Source of the DNA: Piper betle
Lineage: Eukaryota > Streptophyta > Magnoliopsida > Piperales > Piperaceae
Direction of reading: 5' to 3'
NCBI GenBank assembly: GCA_033002965.1
Contig: JAURVB010013532.1
Span: forward strand, 1-64,000
DNA length: 64,000 nt
Below are positions 12,086 to 23,907 of this stretch, piece after piece. Under the pieces are notes generated by a model, which was not told the DNA's origin, made no database searches, and saw only the letters and a list, made by a program, of their open reading frames with translations. Positions within the stretch are counted from its first letter, which is position 1, and the number at the start of each line of letters is the position of its first letter. The position numbers and the translations under genes were made by a program.

Positions 12086-13393
12086 GTTTGTGATATGTAT
12101 AAGCAACCTGGTGTCTCTGATGACACTCTCCGCCTTCGCTTATTTCCATTCTCATTAATAGGAAGTACGAAAGAATGGTTTTCATCATTAGATTCAATAA
12201 CCACTTGGGATGAATTATCTAAAAAATTTTTGTTAAAATATTTTCCACCTTCTAAAACTGCTAAATTACATAATGCAATTTTATCCTTTTTGTAGTTTGA
12301 TGGTGAGTCTCTCTTTGAGGCATGGGAAAGATATAAAGAATTGTTAAAAAAGTGTCCCAACCATGGTATAGAAAGATGGATGCAACTCCAAACTTTTTAT
12401 AATGGGTTGTTGGGGCAAACAGAGAACATAGTTGATGCTACCGCCAATGGATCATTTCTTAGGAAGAGCCCACATGAAGCTTTCCAATTGCTAGAATTAA
12501 TGGTTCCTAGCAACCATCATGCCACACAAGAAAGGCATCCAAGGAGGACTACCGGAGTTTTAGAATTAGATGCACTTACTGCTTTATCTGCTCAGGTCAG
12601 TGCTTTAACTAATCAAGTTCAAAATCTTAATATGCAGGGACATATTAAGGCTGTGGAGCCAAGGTGTGAATGGTGTGGACAAGGACATTTTACAGGTCAA
12701 TGTACAACAGATCAAGTTAACTATGTAGGCAACGTTAATAGGAACAACAATCCCTATTCCAACACCTATAATGCGGGCTGGCGTAATAACCCCAACTTTT
12801 CATGGAATAATTCTCCACAACCGGTTGTTGTTCCCACTAATCCACCACCACCATCACAGCATTCTCGACCTCCCTCACTTTCTTTTCAGCAACGACAACA
12901 ACCGGATTTGGTCCAAATGTTCAATTCCATGCAACAAACTTTGCAGCAATTTATGCAAAATCAGCAACAACAACAACAATAGTTTATGCAACAAGTTATG
13001 GTGCAATTAAACAAGGAACCAAGAGAGCAACTCAAGGGTGTACTTCCTAGTCAACCAGAACAACCAAGGAATGATGGTCAAGAGCATTGCAAAGCTATAA
13101 CAACCCGGAGTGGTATTACTTTACAAGAACCCGTTCAACCTAATGAAGTTAGGGAAAAAGATGATAAGCCAAGCAACGAACGTGAACCCAATACATTGGT
13201 TAGCTTACTCGGAAGCAAAGGGAAAGAAAAAGATGAAGTACTTATAGATGAGGTTGAAGAAAAGGTACCATTTCCTTCTAGATTGAGGAAACAAAGTGAT
13301 GAAAAATATTTCAAAAATTTCTTGATATATTTAAGAAATTACAAATTAACATACATTTTGCTAAAGCACTTGAACAGATGCCTAGTTATGTAA
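12086..13393 (+). pseudogene. gag: Athila gag (nucleocapsid polyprotein), broken
   Basis: Gag forms the virus-like particle that packages element RNA. The frame reads through the retrotransposon gag domain (STKEWFSSL, FDGESLFEAWERYK, LLGQTENIVDA; about 12160-12540). A CCHC knuckle follows, C-x2-C-x4-H-x4-C (CEWCGQGHFTGQC, 12667-12705). After that come an Asn/Pro-rich region and a Gln-rich tract. Two in-frame TAG stops interrupt it, at 12293-12295 and 12980-12982. The second Athila copy has CAG at the first position, so that stop is a C-to-T change. The N terminus is lost through fusion to the LTR. The frame shifts near 13380. Confidence 0.9.
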
Positions 13394-15110
13394 AATACTT
13401 GAAGGATATTTTAGCAAAGAAAAGGAGAGTATATGACAATGAAGTTGTAGCCATGACAGAGGAATGTAGTGCTGTCCTCCAAAGAAAACTACCTCCTAAG
13501 ATAAAAGACCCGGGAAAATTTGTGATTCCATGTTCAATTGGAGGAATGTTCATTGTAATGCTTTATGTAACTTAGGTTCTAGCATTAATCTTATGCCTTT
13601 TTCTATTTTCAAAAGGTTAGGAATCAAAGATATTGCTCCTACCAATGTCACACTTCAGTTGGCTGACCGATCATTGGTATTTCCTAAAGGAGTCATTGAA
13701 GATGTTTTAATAAAGGTTGACAAGTTTATCTTTCCTGCAGATTTTATAATGCTTGAAATGGAAGGAAGGAATGATGATATACCACTCATTGTCAGGAGAG
13801 GTTTCTTGGCAACGGGGAGAGCACTGATCGATGTAGCCGATGGAAAACTTACACGTAGGGTAAACAGCGATTATGTCACATACAACATTTTTAAATCCAA
13901 GAATTGCCCGGATGCAACATATGATTGTTCTAGAATTGAACTAAGGGATAAAATAATGTACAAAGGAGATCAGTTGAATGATTCATTACATAAAGCAATA
14001 AATTCTCTTTGTGAAGAAGATATTGATGTGGAAGAAATGGTTAAAGTATTAGATTCAAAACCGATCTTGCCTAGAAGATTTAGAGTTGTGGAACCTTTAG
14101 ATCTACCATTCCACAAATTGCTGCCATCAGTTGAAGAACCACCTATTTTGGAGTTAAAACAACTTCCAAAACATCTCAAGTATACTTTTTTAGGGCCTAA
14201 TGACACTCTTCCTGTTATTATTTCTTCAGAGCTAACTATGTTGCAAGAAGAGAAGCTGATTAGAATATTAAAGGATCACATGTCAGCTATTGCTTGGACT
14301 ATAGCAGATATAAAAGGCATCGATCCATCCTTTTGTATGCATAGAATCAACTTAGTGGATGGATGCAGTCCAACTGTAGAGCACCAACGACGACTCAACC
14401 CCAACATGAAAGAAGTGTTCAGGAAGGAAATTATTAAGTGGTTGGATGCTGGAGTGATATATCCCATTGCTGATAGTACTTGGGCGAGTCCAATACAATG
14501 TGTACCAAAGAAAGGAGGTATAACTGTGGTAAAGAATGAGAGAGACGACCTGATTTCTACAAGAGCCATCATGGGATGGCGTGTGTGCATGGACTATAGG
14601 AAGCTCAACAAGGCTACAAAAAAAGATCACTTTCCTCTTCCTTTTATTGATCAAATGCTTCATAGATTAGCTGGGAATGCTTACTTTTGTTTTCTTGATG
14701 GATATTCAGGTTACAATCAGATTACCATTGCACCTGAGGATCAAGAGAAAACGACGTTCACTTGTCCTTATGGCACTTTTGCTTTTCGGCGAATGCCTTT
14801 TGGCTTGTGTAATGCTCCCGCTACATTTCAAAGATGCATGATGGCCATCTTTATTGATATGATTGAACATGGCCTAGAAGTATTTATGGATGACTTTACT
14901 ATTTTTGGAGAGATGTTTGATGAATGCTTATCTATTTTATCTTGTGTTCTTAAACGTTGCCAAGAAACTAATCTTGTTCTTAATTGGGAAAAATGTCATT
15001 TTATGGTACAGGAAGGAATAGTTTTGGGACATAAAGTTTCATGCCAAGGACTTGAAGTAGACAAGGCAAAAGTTGTAGCTATAGAAAAGCTCCACATCCT
15101 ACATCGGTGA
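13394..15110 (+). pseudogene. pol: Athila pol: aspartic protease and reverse transcriptase, broken
   Basis: A linker (PSYVKYLKDILAKKRR, from 13378) runs into a frameshift near 13550. The retroviral-type protease follows. Its active-site motif reads C-N-L-G-S-S instead of the family's C-D-L-G-(A/S)-S: the catalytic Asp codon is AAC (Asn) at 13569-13571. The reverse transcriptase spans about 14300-15080 and keeps VCMDYRKLNKATKKDHFPLP, the YGTFAFRRMPFGLCNAPATF block and the catalytic F-M-D-D-F at 14883-14897. This is followed by ILSCVLKRC and the LNWEKCHFMVQEGIVLGH thumb motif. The 526-codon frame ends at a frameshift near 15090, where EKLPPPTS is expected. Confidence 0.92.
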
Positions 15111-15700
15111 AAGAAATTAGATGGTTTTTAAGGCATGCAGGATTCTATAGACGTTTTATAAAGGATTTTTCTCAAATCTCAAAACCTTTATCTGCTTTAC
15201 TAGAAAAAGATGCAATTTTTTTATTTTGATGATGCATGTTTGAAAGCTTTTGAGACTTTAAAACAAAAATTGATTTCAGCTCCCATTATGATTGCACTGG
15301 ATTGGTCACAACCTTTTGAATTAATGTGTGATGCCAGTGACCATGCAATAGGTACTGTTTTAGGCCAAAGGAAGGGCAAATTTTTCTACGTTATCTACTA
15401 TATTAGTAAGACATTGAATGATACACAACGCAATTATACCACAACTGAAAAGGAATTGTTAGCAGTAGTGCATGCTGTTGATAAGTTTAGATCATATTTG
15501 CTCAGTTCAAAGGTTATTGTATATACTGATCATGCTGCGCTAAAATACCTTTTGTCTAAGAAGGATTGCAAACCTAGGCTAATCCGTTGGGTTCTTTTAT
15601 TGCAGGAATTCGATGTGGAGATTAAAGACAAGAAAGGAAGTGAGAATGTTGTAGCAGACCACCTTTCTCGGTTGAGCCAAGCACACAATGTTAAGGATTA
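15111..15700 (+). pseudogene. pol: Athila pol: RNase H segment
   Basis: After the frameshift the connection (HAGFYRRFIKDFS) and RNase H follow. RNase H removes RNA from the RNA:DNA hybrid. The four acidic positions are all visible: D in [10 protein letters not shown] in [12 protein letters not shown] in VYTDHAAL and D in VADHLSRL. The 288-codon frame from 15210 runs through this domain into integrase. This is the least damaged catalytic domain of D. Confidence 0.9.
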
Positions 15701-17009
15701 CCCACCTGTGAATGAGATTTTCCCTGATGAAAATATATTGGTCATTGAAAGTAATGTTGTCCCATGGTTTGCTGATTTAGCGAATTACTTGGTGAGTGGG
15801 AAGATGCCACCGGACTTGAACTTTCAACAAAAGAAACGATTTCTTTATGAAGCTAAGTCATACTTTTGGGATGACCCTCTTCTCTTCAAGCAATGTGCTG
15901 ATGGAATGATAAGAAGATGTGTACCAGAAGATGAAATGGAGTCCATACTTCATCATTGTCACTCAACAGATTACGGCGGGCACTTTGGAAGTACTAGGAC
16001 AGCAATGAAAGTACTCCAATCAGGATTATTTTGGCCTACACTATTTAAAGATGCAAGACATTTTATTGAGAGATGAGATCACTGTCAAAGGGCTGGAAAT
16101 TTGTCAAGGAAAAACGAAATGCCTCTCAACTCTATTCTTGAAGTGGAATTATTTGATGTATTGGGTGTAGATTTTATGGGGTCCTTTTCCTCCATCAAAC
16201 TCTAACATTTATATTCTTTTAGCTGTAGATTATGTTTCTAAATGGGTTGAAGTAGTGGCCTTACCTTCAAATGATGCCAAAGTGGTGGTTAAGTTTTTAA
16301 GGAAGAATATATTTACCAGATTTGGTACACCACGAGCAATCATTAGTGATGGAGGTGCATTAGGCAATTTGAAGCTTTATTGGCTAAGTATGGAGTGAAA
16401 CATAAGGTTGCTACCACTTACCATCCACAAACTAATGGTTAGGCTAAAGTATCCAATCGAGAGATTCTTAAAATTCTAGAGAAGGTAGTAAAATGTAATA
16501 GAAAAGATTGGTCTATTCGGTTAGATGATGCTTTATGGGCTTATAGAGCAGCTTTCAAGACACCAATCGGCATGTCTCCTTATCGATTACTGTTTGGAAA
16601 GGCTTGTCATCTTCCCCTAGAATTAGAACATAAAGCTTTTTGGGCCATTAAGGAATTAAACTTTGACTTGGAAGCATGTGGAAAAATGAGACTGCAACAA
16701 CTTATTGAATTAGAAGAAAATAGGAGAGCTTCTTATGAAAATGCCAAAGTCTATAAGGAGAAATCCAAAGCATGGCATGATCAAAGAATTGTTTCCAAAC
16801 CATTTTCTCCTGGCCAAAAAGTATTGTTATATGATTCAAGGTTGAATATTTTCAAAGGAAAATTGAAATCAAGATGGTCTGGTCCTTACATTGTGCAAAC
16901 AGTTTTTCCACACGGTGCAATTGAAATTAGGACTGAGCATCGGGATCGATCATTTAAAGCCAATGGATTATCTTACACACACACACAGAGAGCTTTCTTT
17001 TGGATGTGA
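15701..17009 (+). pseudogene. pol: Athila pol: integrase, inactivated
   Basis: The N-terminal zinc-binding part is present ([13 protein letters not shown] ... FIER), but the first Cys of the C-x2-C pair is replaced by a TGA stop (16074-16076). The catalytic core is frameshifted between 16150 and 16400. Near its end, NGQAEVSN has become NG-stop-AKVSN: a TAG at 16440-16442 and AAA (Lys) in place of the catalytic Glu at 16446-16448. The C-terminal frame (16572-17009) keeps [20 protein letters not shown] and the GPYIV segment. It then departs from the expected end after KANG, where the second Athila copy has CRLKHYYEEG. Confidence 0.9.
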
Positions 17010-17172
17010 TTGATGAAAGGGAATTTTTGATTTGATTGACATCTTGTTGTCTCTGGATAGTTTGATTAAAAATCATATGAGAACATAATGGGGACTAAAT
17101 ATTTTTGTTTAGTAAAATTTTCTTTGTTATGATATTTTACTCGGGATCCCCAAAAGTTTAAGTTTGGGGGTG
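17010..17172 (+). other. Athila D 3' untranslated region and polypurine tract
   Basis: Only ~160 bp separate the pol end from the 3' LTR. The purine run AAGTTTGGGGGTG (17160-17172) abuts the LTR start TGTTAAGTG. Full-length Athila relatives usually carry an envelope-like region here. None is present, so this copy was shortened. Confidence 0.8.
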
Positions 17173-18326
17173 TGTTAAGTGTTTAAAATATATAATATTT
17201 CCCCATGTTTTTAATATGATTTTGTACTTCCCGGGTATAAACATTATTAATTAAGTAATATTTTACTTTATTTCTTAGTTAATTAATATTTTATTATATA
17301 TGCTTAATTTTGATGTTTTAATACAAAAAAGATGTATAAATTAAGCTTTGGAATTGATTGGTGATGATACTTGGCTCCACCCAATGGCTACAATTCATGG
17401 TGTTCAATGGAGTCGAACAATTGGAAACTTGAAAGGACATTATAATTAATTAGACTACATCGATTTGTTAACACCCTTTTCGAATTCTTGTATCTCCACT
17501 TCTATATAAAGGGGTGGTCATTTGTTGTTGATCATATCTCATCTCTTAGCTTCAGAGTGTACTGAAAGTAGTAGTTTTAGTTTTTGTAATTCCTTTTTCT
17601 TTTATAATAAAAATTAGTTTCTTCTTTATACTGTTTTCTATTTTTATTATGGAGTAGTCTTATATTTCGTTCTGGAGAATAATGGAACTTAAGATGATTT
17701 AATTGAATTCATTTCACCTCTTATTCTTTTATTCAATCGAATTGTTTAAATTGTCATGTTCTTAATGCTAAGAGTAGATTGATCACGTATTTCTTAGATC
17801 ACGAGGTTTAATTAGATTTTGGGAGAAATTAATAAGATTAGTCATTGATAATTCATCATACGACGAGTCTTTTGACTTGTTTGTCGTTGTGGTCAGAAGA
17901 TACACAACACCGTATGCGATTGCGAGGCAAATCTTAATGCATTATTTTGTTGATTAATCAATTATCACCGGGAGGTAGAAATTGATGCAAAATAATAGAA
18001 GCATGAAGGAGTGGGAGCCACCATGTAATATAATTATCCTAGATCAACAATCCGAGGGAATAAAAGATAAGAGTAAGATTTGATGAAGATTAAGTTCATG
18101 TTAAGGGACATTCGACTCTAGAACGAGTTTTATAATTTTAACTCCGCTTTTTATTTAAGTTATGATTTAGATTTCGTTCAGTCAATTATTTCTGTTTTGT
18201 TCTTAATTTTATTTTATTTAATTAATTTAAGGAAATTCATCTCTCTGTGGGAACAATACTCTAATTTATCATCATACTATTTGTTTCGACCGTATATACT
18301 TGCATGTTATTGAAAATAGTCTAACA
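17173..18326 (+). repeat. 3' LTR of Athila D (1154 bp)
   Basis: It starts TGTTAAGTGTTT after the polypurine tract and ends AGTCTAACA before the CCAAC target repeat. It keeps the TATA box lost from the 5' copy. Its last ~260 bp (from 18068, AGAGTAAGATTTGATGAAG) are matched at 41363-41621, the surviving tail of the 5' LTR of Athila E. Confidence 0.9.
17503..17510 (+). promoter_or_regulatory. TATA box in Athila D 3' LTR
   Basis: CTTCTATATAAAGGGG is a strong plant TATA context inside the LTR, with AATAAAAA-type polyadenylation signals about 100 bp further on (near 17605). As the 5' LTR has lost the matching stretch, this copy could only start outward transcripts into 18.3 kb. Confidence 0.6.
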
Positions 18327-20249
18327 CCAACCTGCTAGCATCTACCCATGTCTCTAGACCTCATCTATGTGAAAAGTCAACTACATGTACTCTTCAGAAA
18401 CTCCATCCTAGGTCCTACAACCATCCTAAAGTGTGATATGAGTCTCCTGCTGGGTATGGGTGTATAGGCTAATGAGTTGCACTGCTCACTATCGCCAGTC
18501 TAGATCCAACTCTCAAGTGTCCCTTTATAAGCAACTAGACCGCTCACTGGGTCCTAGTTGACTCGATCCTGTATCAAATATCTCACTCTATTCTATAAGA
18601 GAACAAGGATACTGCTATGACTCTACTGTATCAACCACTAACTACTGTTCAAAGGGGGCGAGAACACCTGTACATACATAGTGTGTCTCAAGGAGTATGA
18701 TAACGTACTCTGCATGGGGTTGTAGTGTCTGCATCTGGTCTATGGGATGTGCTCTGGGCAATGTATACTCATCTCAATCATTTGGGTAAACTGATAGTAG
18801 AACTGACATATACAAAGAGGTGAGTGGAAATCCTCAAGTGCAAGCTCTACTCTATCTATCTCACATCTCTGGGTTATAGGAAAGAAAACTGAATCTCATC
18901 GAAATCTAGTCCCACTGCTCAAGCACTCTCAATAGGTGACATCTCATCCTCACATGTGGTATCTGATGCCAGGTAAATGCGGGAACTCCACTAAGCTAAG
19001 AAAAACCTACTACATAGGTATGTCACTCTAATCTGTAGTAAGGTCAGGGTATCATGCAAATGGTAGGGGAGATGAAATTCCTATGTAGCATACTGGGTGA
19101 CCAAAATATCGGTAGGTCTATGGACTTGTCTCTAAGGTCACCACGATTTACTATGCCACAGGCGATCAGTCTATAGAATAGGCAATCAATGACGAATCTC
19201 AAAAACAGCTCCTAAGGGGCCCTAGTTCAATCAGCTAACAGTAGGCACATGTTTCTAAATATCGTACTAGTCACGCACTTCTAAACGGGCCGGTTCAAGC
19301 GACCCAAAGAACCCCTGTCTCCCCTCAAGTCTACGAGGACTCATAGTGAGGTTTGACACGTGTCTCATCCACTCTTCAGTGGTGTGTGACCTGCTGTCCC
19401 ACACCGATTGATAGTACAAATATTGACTCACATGACTACTACCGCTATGGTAGACTCTCAAGGAAGGCTATCAATGTAGATGAGCATACATTGATATCAC
19501 TCTATCTGGCCAGCATGGTCTGTTCTGTCTGAAGTCTCTGTCTACATCGCTCTCATGCTGGGGTAGAATCCTCATCAGAAGATCAGTCTGCAACATCTAC
19601 CTGCATTGTAAACCCTAATCAGTACCATAAAGGTTCAATCCTATACTCAGGGCAAGGCTCAATCCTATATCTCAAGGTGAGAACCTAATCGTGCTGGCGA
19701 AACACAAGGGAATCACTATCCTTCTGAAGGAAACTTCCTCACTAACCTTCTATCTATGCCCAATCCTCTAGTATAAGTAGAATTCTTATCACTGGTTGGC
19801 CCATCACTAAATGGGTTCAATAGCGTGTGTGACTGTCTACTAACCATCTGATCTATGCTGGTTGTGGCCCGTGGATGTATTATCATGCAATCTACACAAT
19901 CTGGTCATTGTGACCGTCCCATCTGGAGGTCATACTGTCATGTTCCTTAATTCCGCCCATGCGCAACATTCCTATGAGACTATCACTAATAGTGCCTGAT
20001 GGAGTTATCTTGCAATATACATCTGACCCAAGGTGTCACGTCAAGACAATGATTGCAAGAGAGCTGTGAAGTCGGATCCTATGCTATCACATCCAAATAA
20101 CCTCAGTTTTCCCAACTCTTCTCTATTCTATTAATTTCCATTGTATCTATATCTTGTTCCTCAAGTTTTGGCCGTAGTAAGCTCTAACTATTCTACTCGA
20201 TCGACAGATGAGCAATACACGAACGGCGGTAGTGTGTCTTCGGTTGGTT

Positions 20250-20402
20250 GTAGTGGATCTGAGACAGAGGTTGTGAACCTGGGCGGTGGTTGTGTGACTC
20301 GGTCGGCGGTTGTGCAACTCGGTCGGCAGTTGTCCAACTCGGTCGGTGGTTGTGCACTTGGTCAGCGGTTGTGCACTCGGTCGGTGGTTGAGCAACTCGG
20401 CT
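20250..20402 (+). repeat. Minisatellite, ~22-23 bp units
   Basis: Imperfect copies of GGTTGTGCAACTCGGTCGGC follow one another, about six or seven units, with decay toward the left edge. The array makes the local GC rise and produces spurious frames on both strands. Confidence 0.75.
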
Positions 20403-21370
20403 GGGAATAGTGCTAACTAGGTTCTACGAATCTGATCCTAATCATATATATCGTAAAGCAACTACTGTCTCTTACATATCTTAGCTGGCAGCAACTAGGC
20501 TCAGGTTGTCCAACCATACGTGTCTAATCCAGAGGCGTTTGGATCATGTGCTGACACATATGATGGTAAACCTATGCTGAACTCACTGTAATCTCCTAAA
20601 ATTTGGAGTGGCTACTTTCATCAGTGCTGACTAGTCCTCAATAGTAGTCTTGATCTTATCCTCATCATATCGAGACCTCTGTTTGGCAAAGTGAAGCCAA
20701 AACTGTTGTTCGTAGGTCATAAACTAGTGGAAGAGGGGGAGGTGGTGAAGCACTAATCGAACTGTCGATCCACTACTCTACTCATCCTCATTCATTACTA
20801 TCTTCTAGAAGTGGTCCATCTCAAGTCTTCTGCCCAAACTCTCATCTAAGCCCCAAGTACTTCAGTGGTTCCATTGGCTTAGTCACGGCCTTCATTTTAG
20901 GGATTTGTCTAAGGAACTCGGTTGTCCATCTCATATGCCAACTAACTTGCCAGTATCTCCATACGTCAGCTCCTTACTTTACCCCTTTTCCTTTTAACTC
21001 ATCACCACATGTACACCATGTCCCACGAAAGCAGGACTAATGTGGTGACATGAAAGACGTGAAAACCTGGTCAATCATCCATTTCACTTATGCGATGGAC
21101 AGAACTAGTGGGTCTCTAATCCCATCATGACAATCCTGTCAGATTCCTGCTCACATCTGCTCACATCCATAGAAATGGCCTATCAGTTTAACTATGGTCA
21201 ATTCCACATATTTTTGAGCAAGCTCTGAATACATTGTTATCCAAACAACATATGAAAAAAATTCTGCATGTAAAGAAAATAGACAGAAACATACCTGCCA
21301 GTTGGACGTGGAGCAGTCCTTGCGCACACATTACCTATCAATGTATCTTACATCTTAATCAACCGAGAGT

Positions 21371-21384
21371 GGCTCTGATGCCAA
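21371..21384 (-). other. Primer binding site of element C
   Basis: On the minus strand this reads TTGGCATCAGAGCC, three bases from the LTR end at 21388. It differs by one base from the tRNA-Met site TGGTATCAGAGCC. Confidence 0.75.
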
Positions 21385-21387
21385 TTT

Positions 21388-23907
21388 TGTAACACTCCAA
21401 ATCCGGTTCACGCTCATGAACCAAACTAGCATGTTACATGCCCCAGTTAGGCTAGATAACCCGAACCCAACTCATGCTGATCTAATCTTGGCATCTTAAG
21501 ATGAAGATACGACTCGTCATGCATGGATGAATGCTAAGATTCCTCACATGATACTACATGGATGACATACAAACTAATTTACATACCAATATAATGACGA
21601 CCAAAATTGATAGAAATTCTGAAATAAAACGGACAGAGTCTCCCCTAAAAGTGCAATTAGGGTCCACCCTGTCACATTAATGTATACAAATATATATGCA
21701 TATATCAACAATTTCAATCACACGTAATCTAATATGCTATATACTCATTTTGGAACTTGGGTTTGAACCCACCACACTTCTGCTGCACAGTCTAATGACA
21801 TTTCCCTTTCCTGTTATCATGTCTTAGTATTTCATCTCACCATATCCTCATATTTTAGCATTTAATCACATCACATGAACATAATAACATCATAACAAAA
21901 TATTAACCACTCTATCAACTGACATGTGTGCAAGTGACATCAGTGCCCCTCCATCCAAGCTGGTTCCTCCAACTCGTGATTATTACCTACATATATTATA
22001 AAAACACGTCAGTAACAAGTGTTACTGGTCCGAAAAATAAAATAACTATAACAAGCTGGCTATGAGAGAAAACTCTCATATGAAAGAAAACATCATATAC
22101 TCCTCGTGAACACTCTGAAGGGCACCTACTGAGGAGCCGCTGGGCTGCAGACCCGGTAGCATGCCGAATTAACTGATCTGTTACTGCTGATGCCTCTCTC
22201 GGCATTTTATTATGCTATTTTCTAGTCTCAAATCCTAAGCCCTCTCCTTACATCCATATTTTTGTTGGCCTTGAGCACGAAGGCCGAATACACTAAGGCA
22301 GTTGCCTTAAGTACCCTTTAAACCACTTGTCCGGACACACACTATACTAAATAGTACCCGTAAACCTCCACATTCTCTGGGTGTGAGAAACTCAAATGCG
22401 TAGTTGTCAGGATCCCTCGGGAATGGAACAGTCTACTGCACTAATCTAGAGCCTGCTTTGACTGTCACGGCATCCTCTCATGGCACGTGCAGTTGGTTTC
22501 TTTATCTCTCATCTCACTGAAAACTCGATAAAATTATATATACAGGCCTAGAAATTGATTTATATAATAGGACCGAAGGCAACTTGTGGTGGATCTTGTT
22601 TTCGAAATCATCCTCGAGGGATCTCATCCTCGAGGGGTTGTTAATCCAGAAAATTGTTCGATTTAATGACCTGAGTTAAGTGGGATCAAATAAAACACCA
22701 CTAAACCCCTCTTGCAAATAATAAAATAAACATACAATAGAAGAGAATGTAAAACAAAGACGAGTCCTAAACGGACCTATTAAAAGCTCCAAGCGTGTCA
22801 TTGCGCCGAGGCGGGGAGCTCCTACTCTGTAACTACACATCAAAAGTAAATACTAATGCCCACTAACTAAATGATGCATCAAACTTAATGAACCTCAATC
22901 AACAATCAAATAATCATATGTATGAAAATAATTCCAACTAATCCCATTCATACCGATTTTACTGTGTTTTTTTAAGTTATGTCGTGATCACTTATCATGC
23001 TAAGACTCGATCTACCTCATTAGATCACATACTGTTCATTCTCAATTAATTGCATCATGCAATTATCACATCATCCATAGTCAAACATTTATCATGATAA
23101 TTAATCAATCCTAACTTGCTATGCTAACAATCAGCAAGTTTAAATAATCAAATAGGAGGTAATTATACGTCTCATCATAGGCGGTCCATGACTATTAGGG
23201 TTTCACACTCATCTCGGAGCTCGAATTCGACACTCGGCGGCATCCAAAGTCGATCAGGTTCGACTAGATGAACTCGGTTGACGATTTGCCAAATTGATGC
23301 AAATCTGGTTTTCCGGGAACTTTCCGGCGGTTCTCCTGCGGCAATCGCCGGCGGTGTCTACTGGTTGGCTGGGGGTCATATTGGGTACCATTGGAACCGA
23401 CTCGGCAAGCCTGACACATCTACACCATTGACCTGGCCAACAGAGGTGGCAGCTTGCCAAAAAATTTCTAAAACAGTGGTGGCGGCGATGGGTGACTCGA
23501 TTCGGCTGGCCTGGACGGCGACGGCCTCCGCTCTAGTCAGGAAAGGTCGTTGGGCGGTCGAACGTGTCGAGGCAACCACCCGATCATGCTGACGAAGGTC
23601 ACTGGTGGCGCGATCGACAATGGAAGCACAATGTGGGCGCGGCACTACTCGCGGTGGTCCGGCGTCATGGAGGCCAAATGGTGGCCGGCTCTGGTCAGGG
23701 TAGCACTGCGATGCCGTGGCGGGGCTAGGTAGCGTTGATTAGCAGTCAGGTGGCGTCGACATCGGCGGCAAGACTAGCTCGAGTTAAGAATAATAATTAA
23801 GTCACCGTAAATCCTAAAAAATTCTATAAAAATTGGGAAAATTCCCATTAAATCAAAAAATACTAGAACATCATAATGATATGCTATAGAACTATCAACC
23901 CACCCAT
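21388..23907 (-). repeat. 5' LTR of element C, right end cut
   Basis: It starts TGTAACACTCC at the primer site and runs parallel to 9026-11020, with an additional ~640 bp at 22151-22790. A related LTR at 43264-44671 also has that section, so the left copy lost it. Similarity stops at ACCCACCCATTAACCC (about 23907), where chromovirus LTR K begins. The last ~315 bp, including the TGCAAAACCC end, are gone. Confidence 0.75.

Larger units (their letters stand above)
11776..18326 (+). mobile_element. Athila-lineage Ty3/gypsy retrotransposon D with CCAAC target duplication
   Basis: A 5' LTR start TGTTAAGTG at 11776 and a 3' LTR end CTAACA at 18326 are flanked by CCAAC on both sides (11771-11775 and 18327-18331). 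Gag carries the Athila-type CEWCGQGHFTGQC knuckle and the NPYSNTYNAGWRNNPNFSW motif. Pol follows the order protease, reverse transcriptase, RNase H, integrase. The element is dead: the 5' LTR is cut after 310 bp, gag and pol carry stops and frameshifts, and no envelope-like frame remains between pol and the polypurine tract. Confidence 0.93.
18327..21387 (-). other. Element C interior, 5' part, no recognisable coding
   Basis: About 3 kb of unique-looking sequence runs from the CCAAC target repeat to the primer site of C. I read both strands for zinc knuckle, D-S/T-G, YxDD/FMDDF, RNase H and integrase motifs and found none. The longest frames are under 90 codons. It contains the short tandem array at 20250-20400. 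Confidence 0.55.
9026..23907 (-). mobile_element. Element C: large LTR element with no recognisable proteins, split by Athila D
   Basis: The LTRs at 9026-11335 and 21388-23907 match across long stretches (both carry the CAAATCCGGTTCACGCTC start and the same order of blocks). The interior is 11336-11775 plus 18327-21387, about 3.5 kb. A polypurine tract abuts the left LTR and a tRNA-Met-type primer site abuts the right LTR, so the element reads on the minus strand. No gag or pol motif is visible on either strand. It may be a large non-autonomous (LARD-like) element or one decayed past recognition. The right LTR is cut at 23907. Confidence 0.7.

Noticed and set aside
17010..17172. Envelope-like frame expected after Athila pol
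   Set aside because: Only ~160 bp remain in D, and in E the 877-bp spacer has no open frame with signal peptide or membrane segment.
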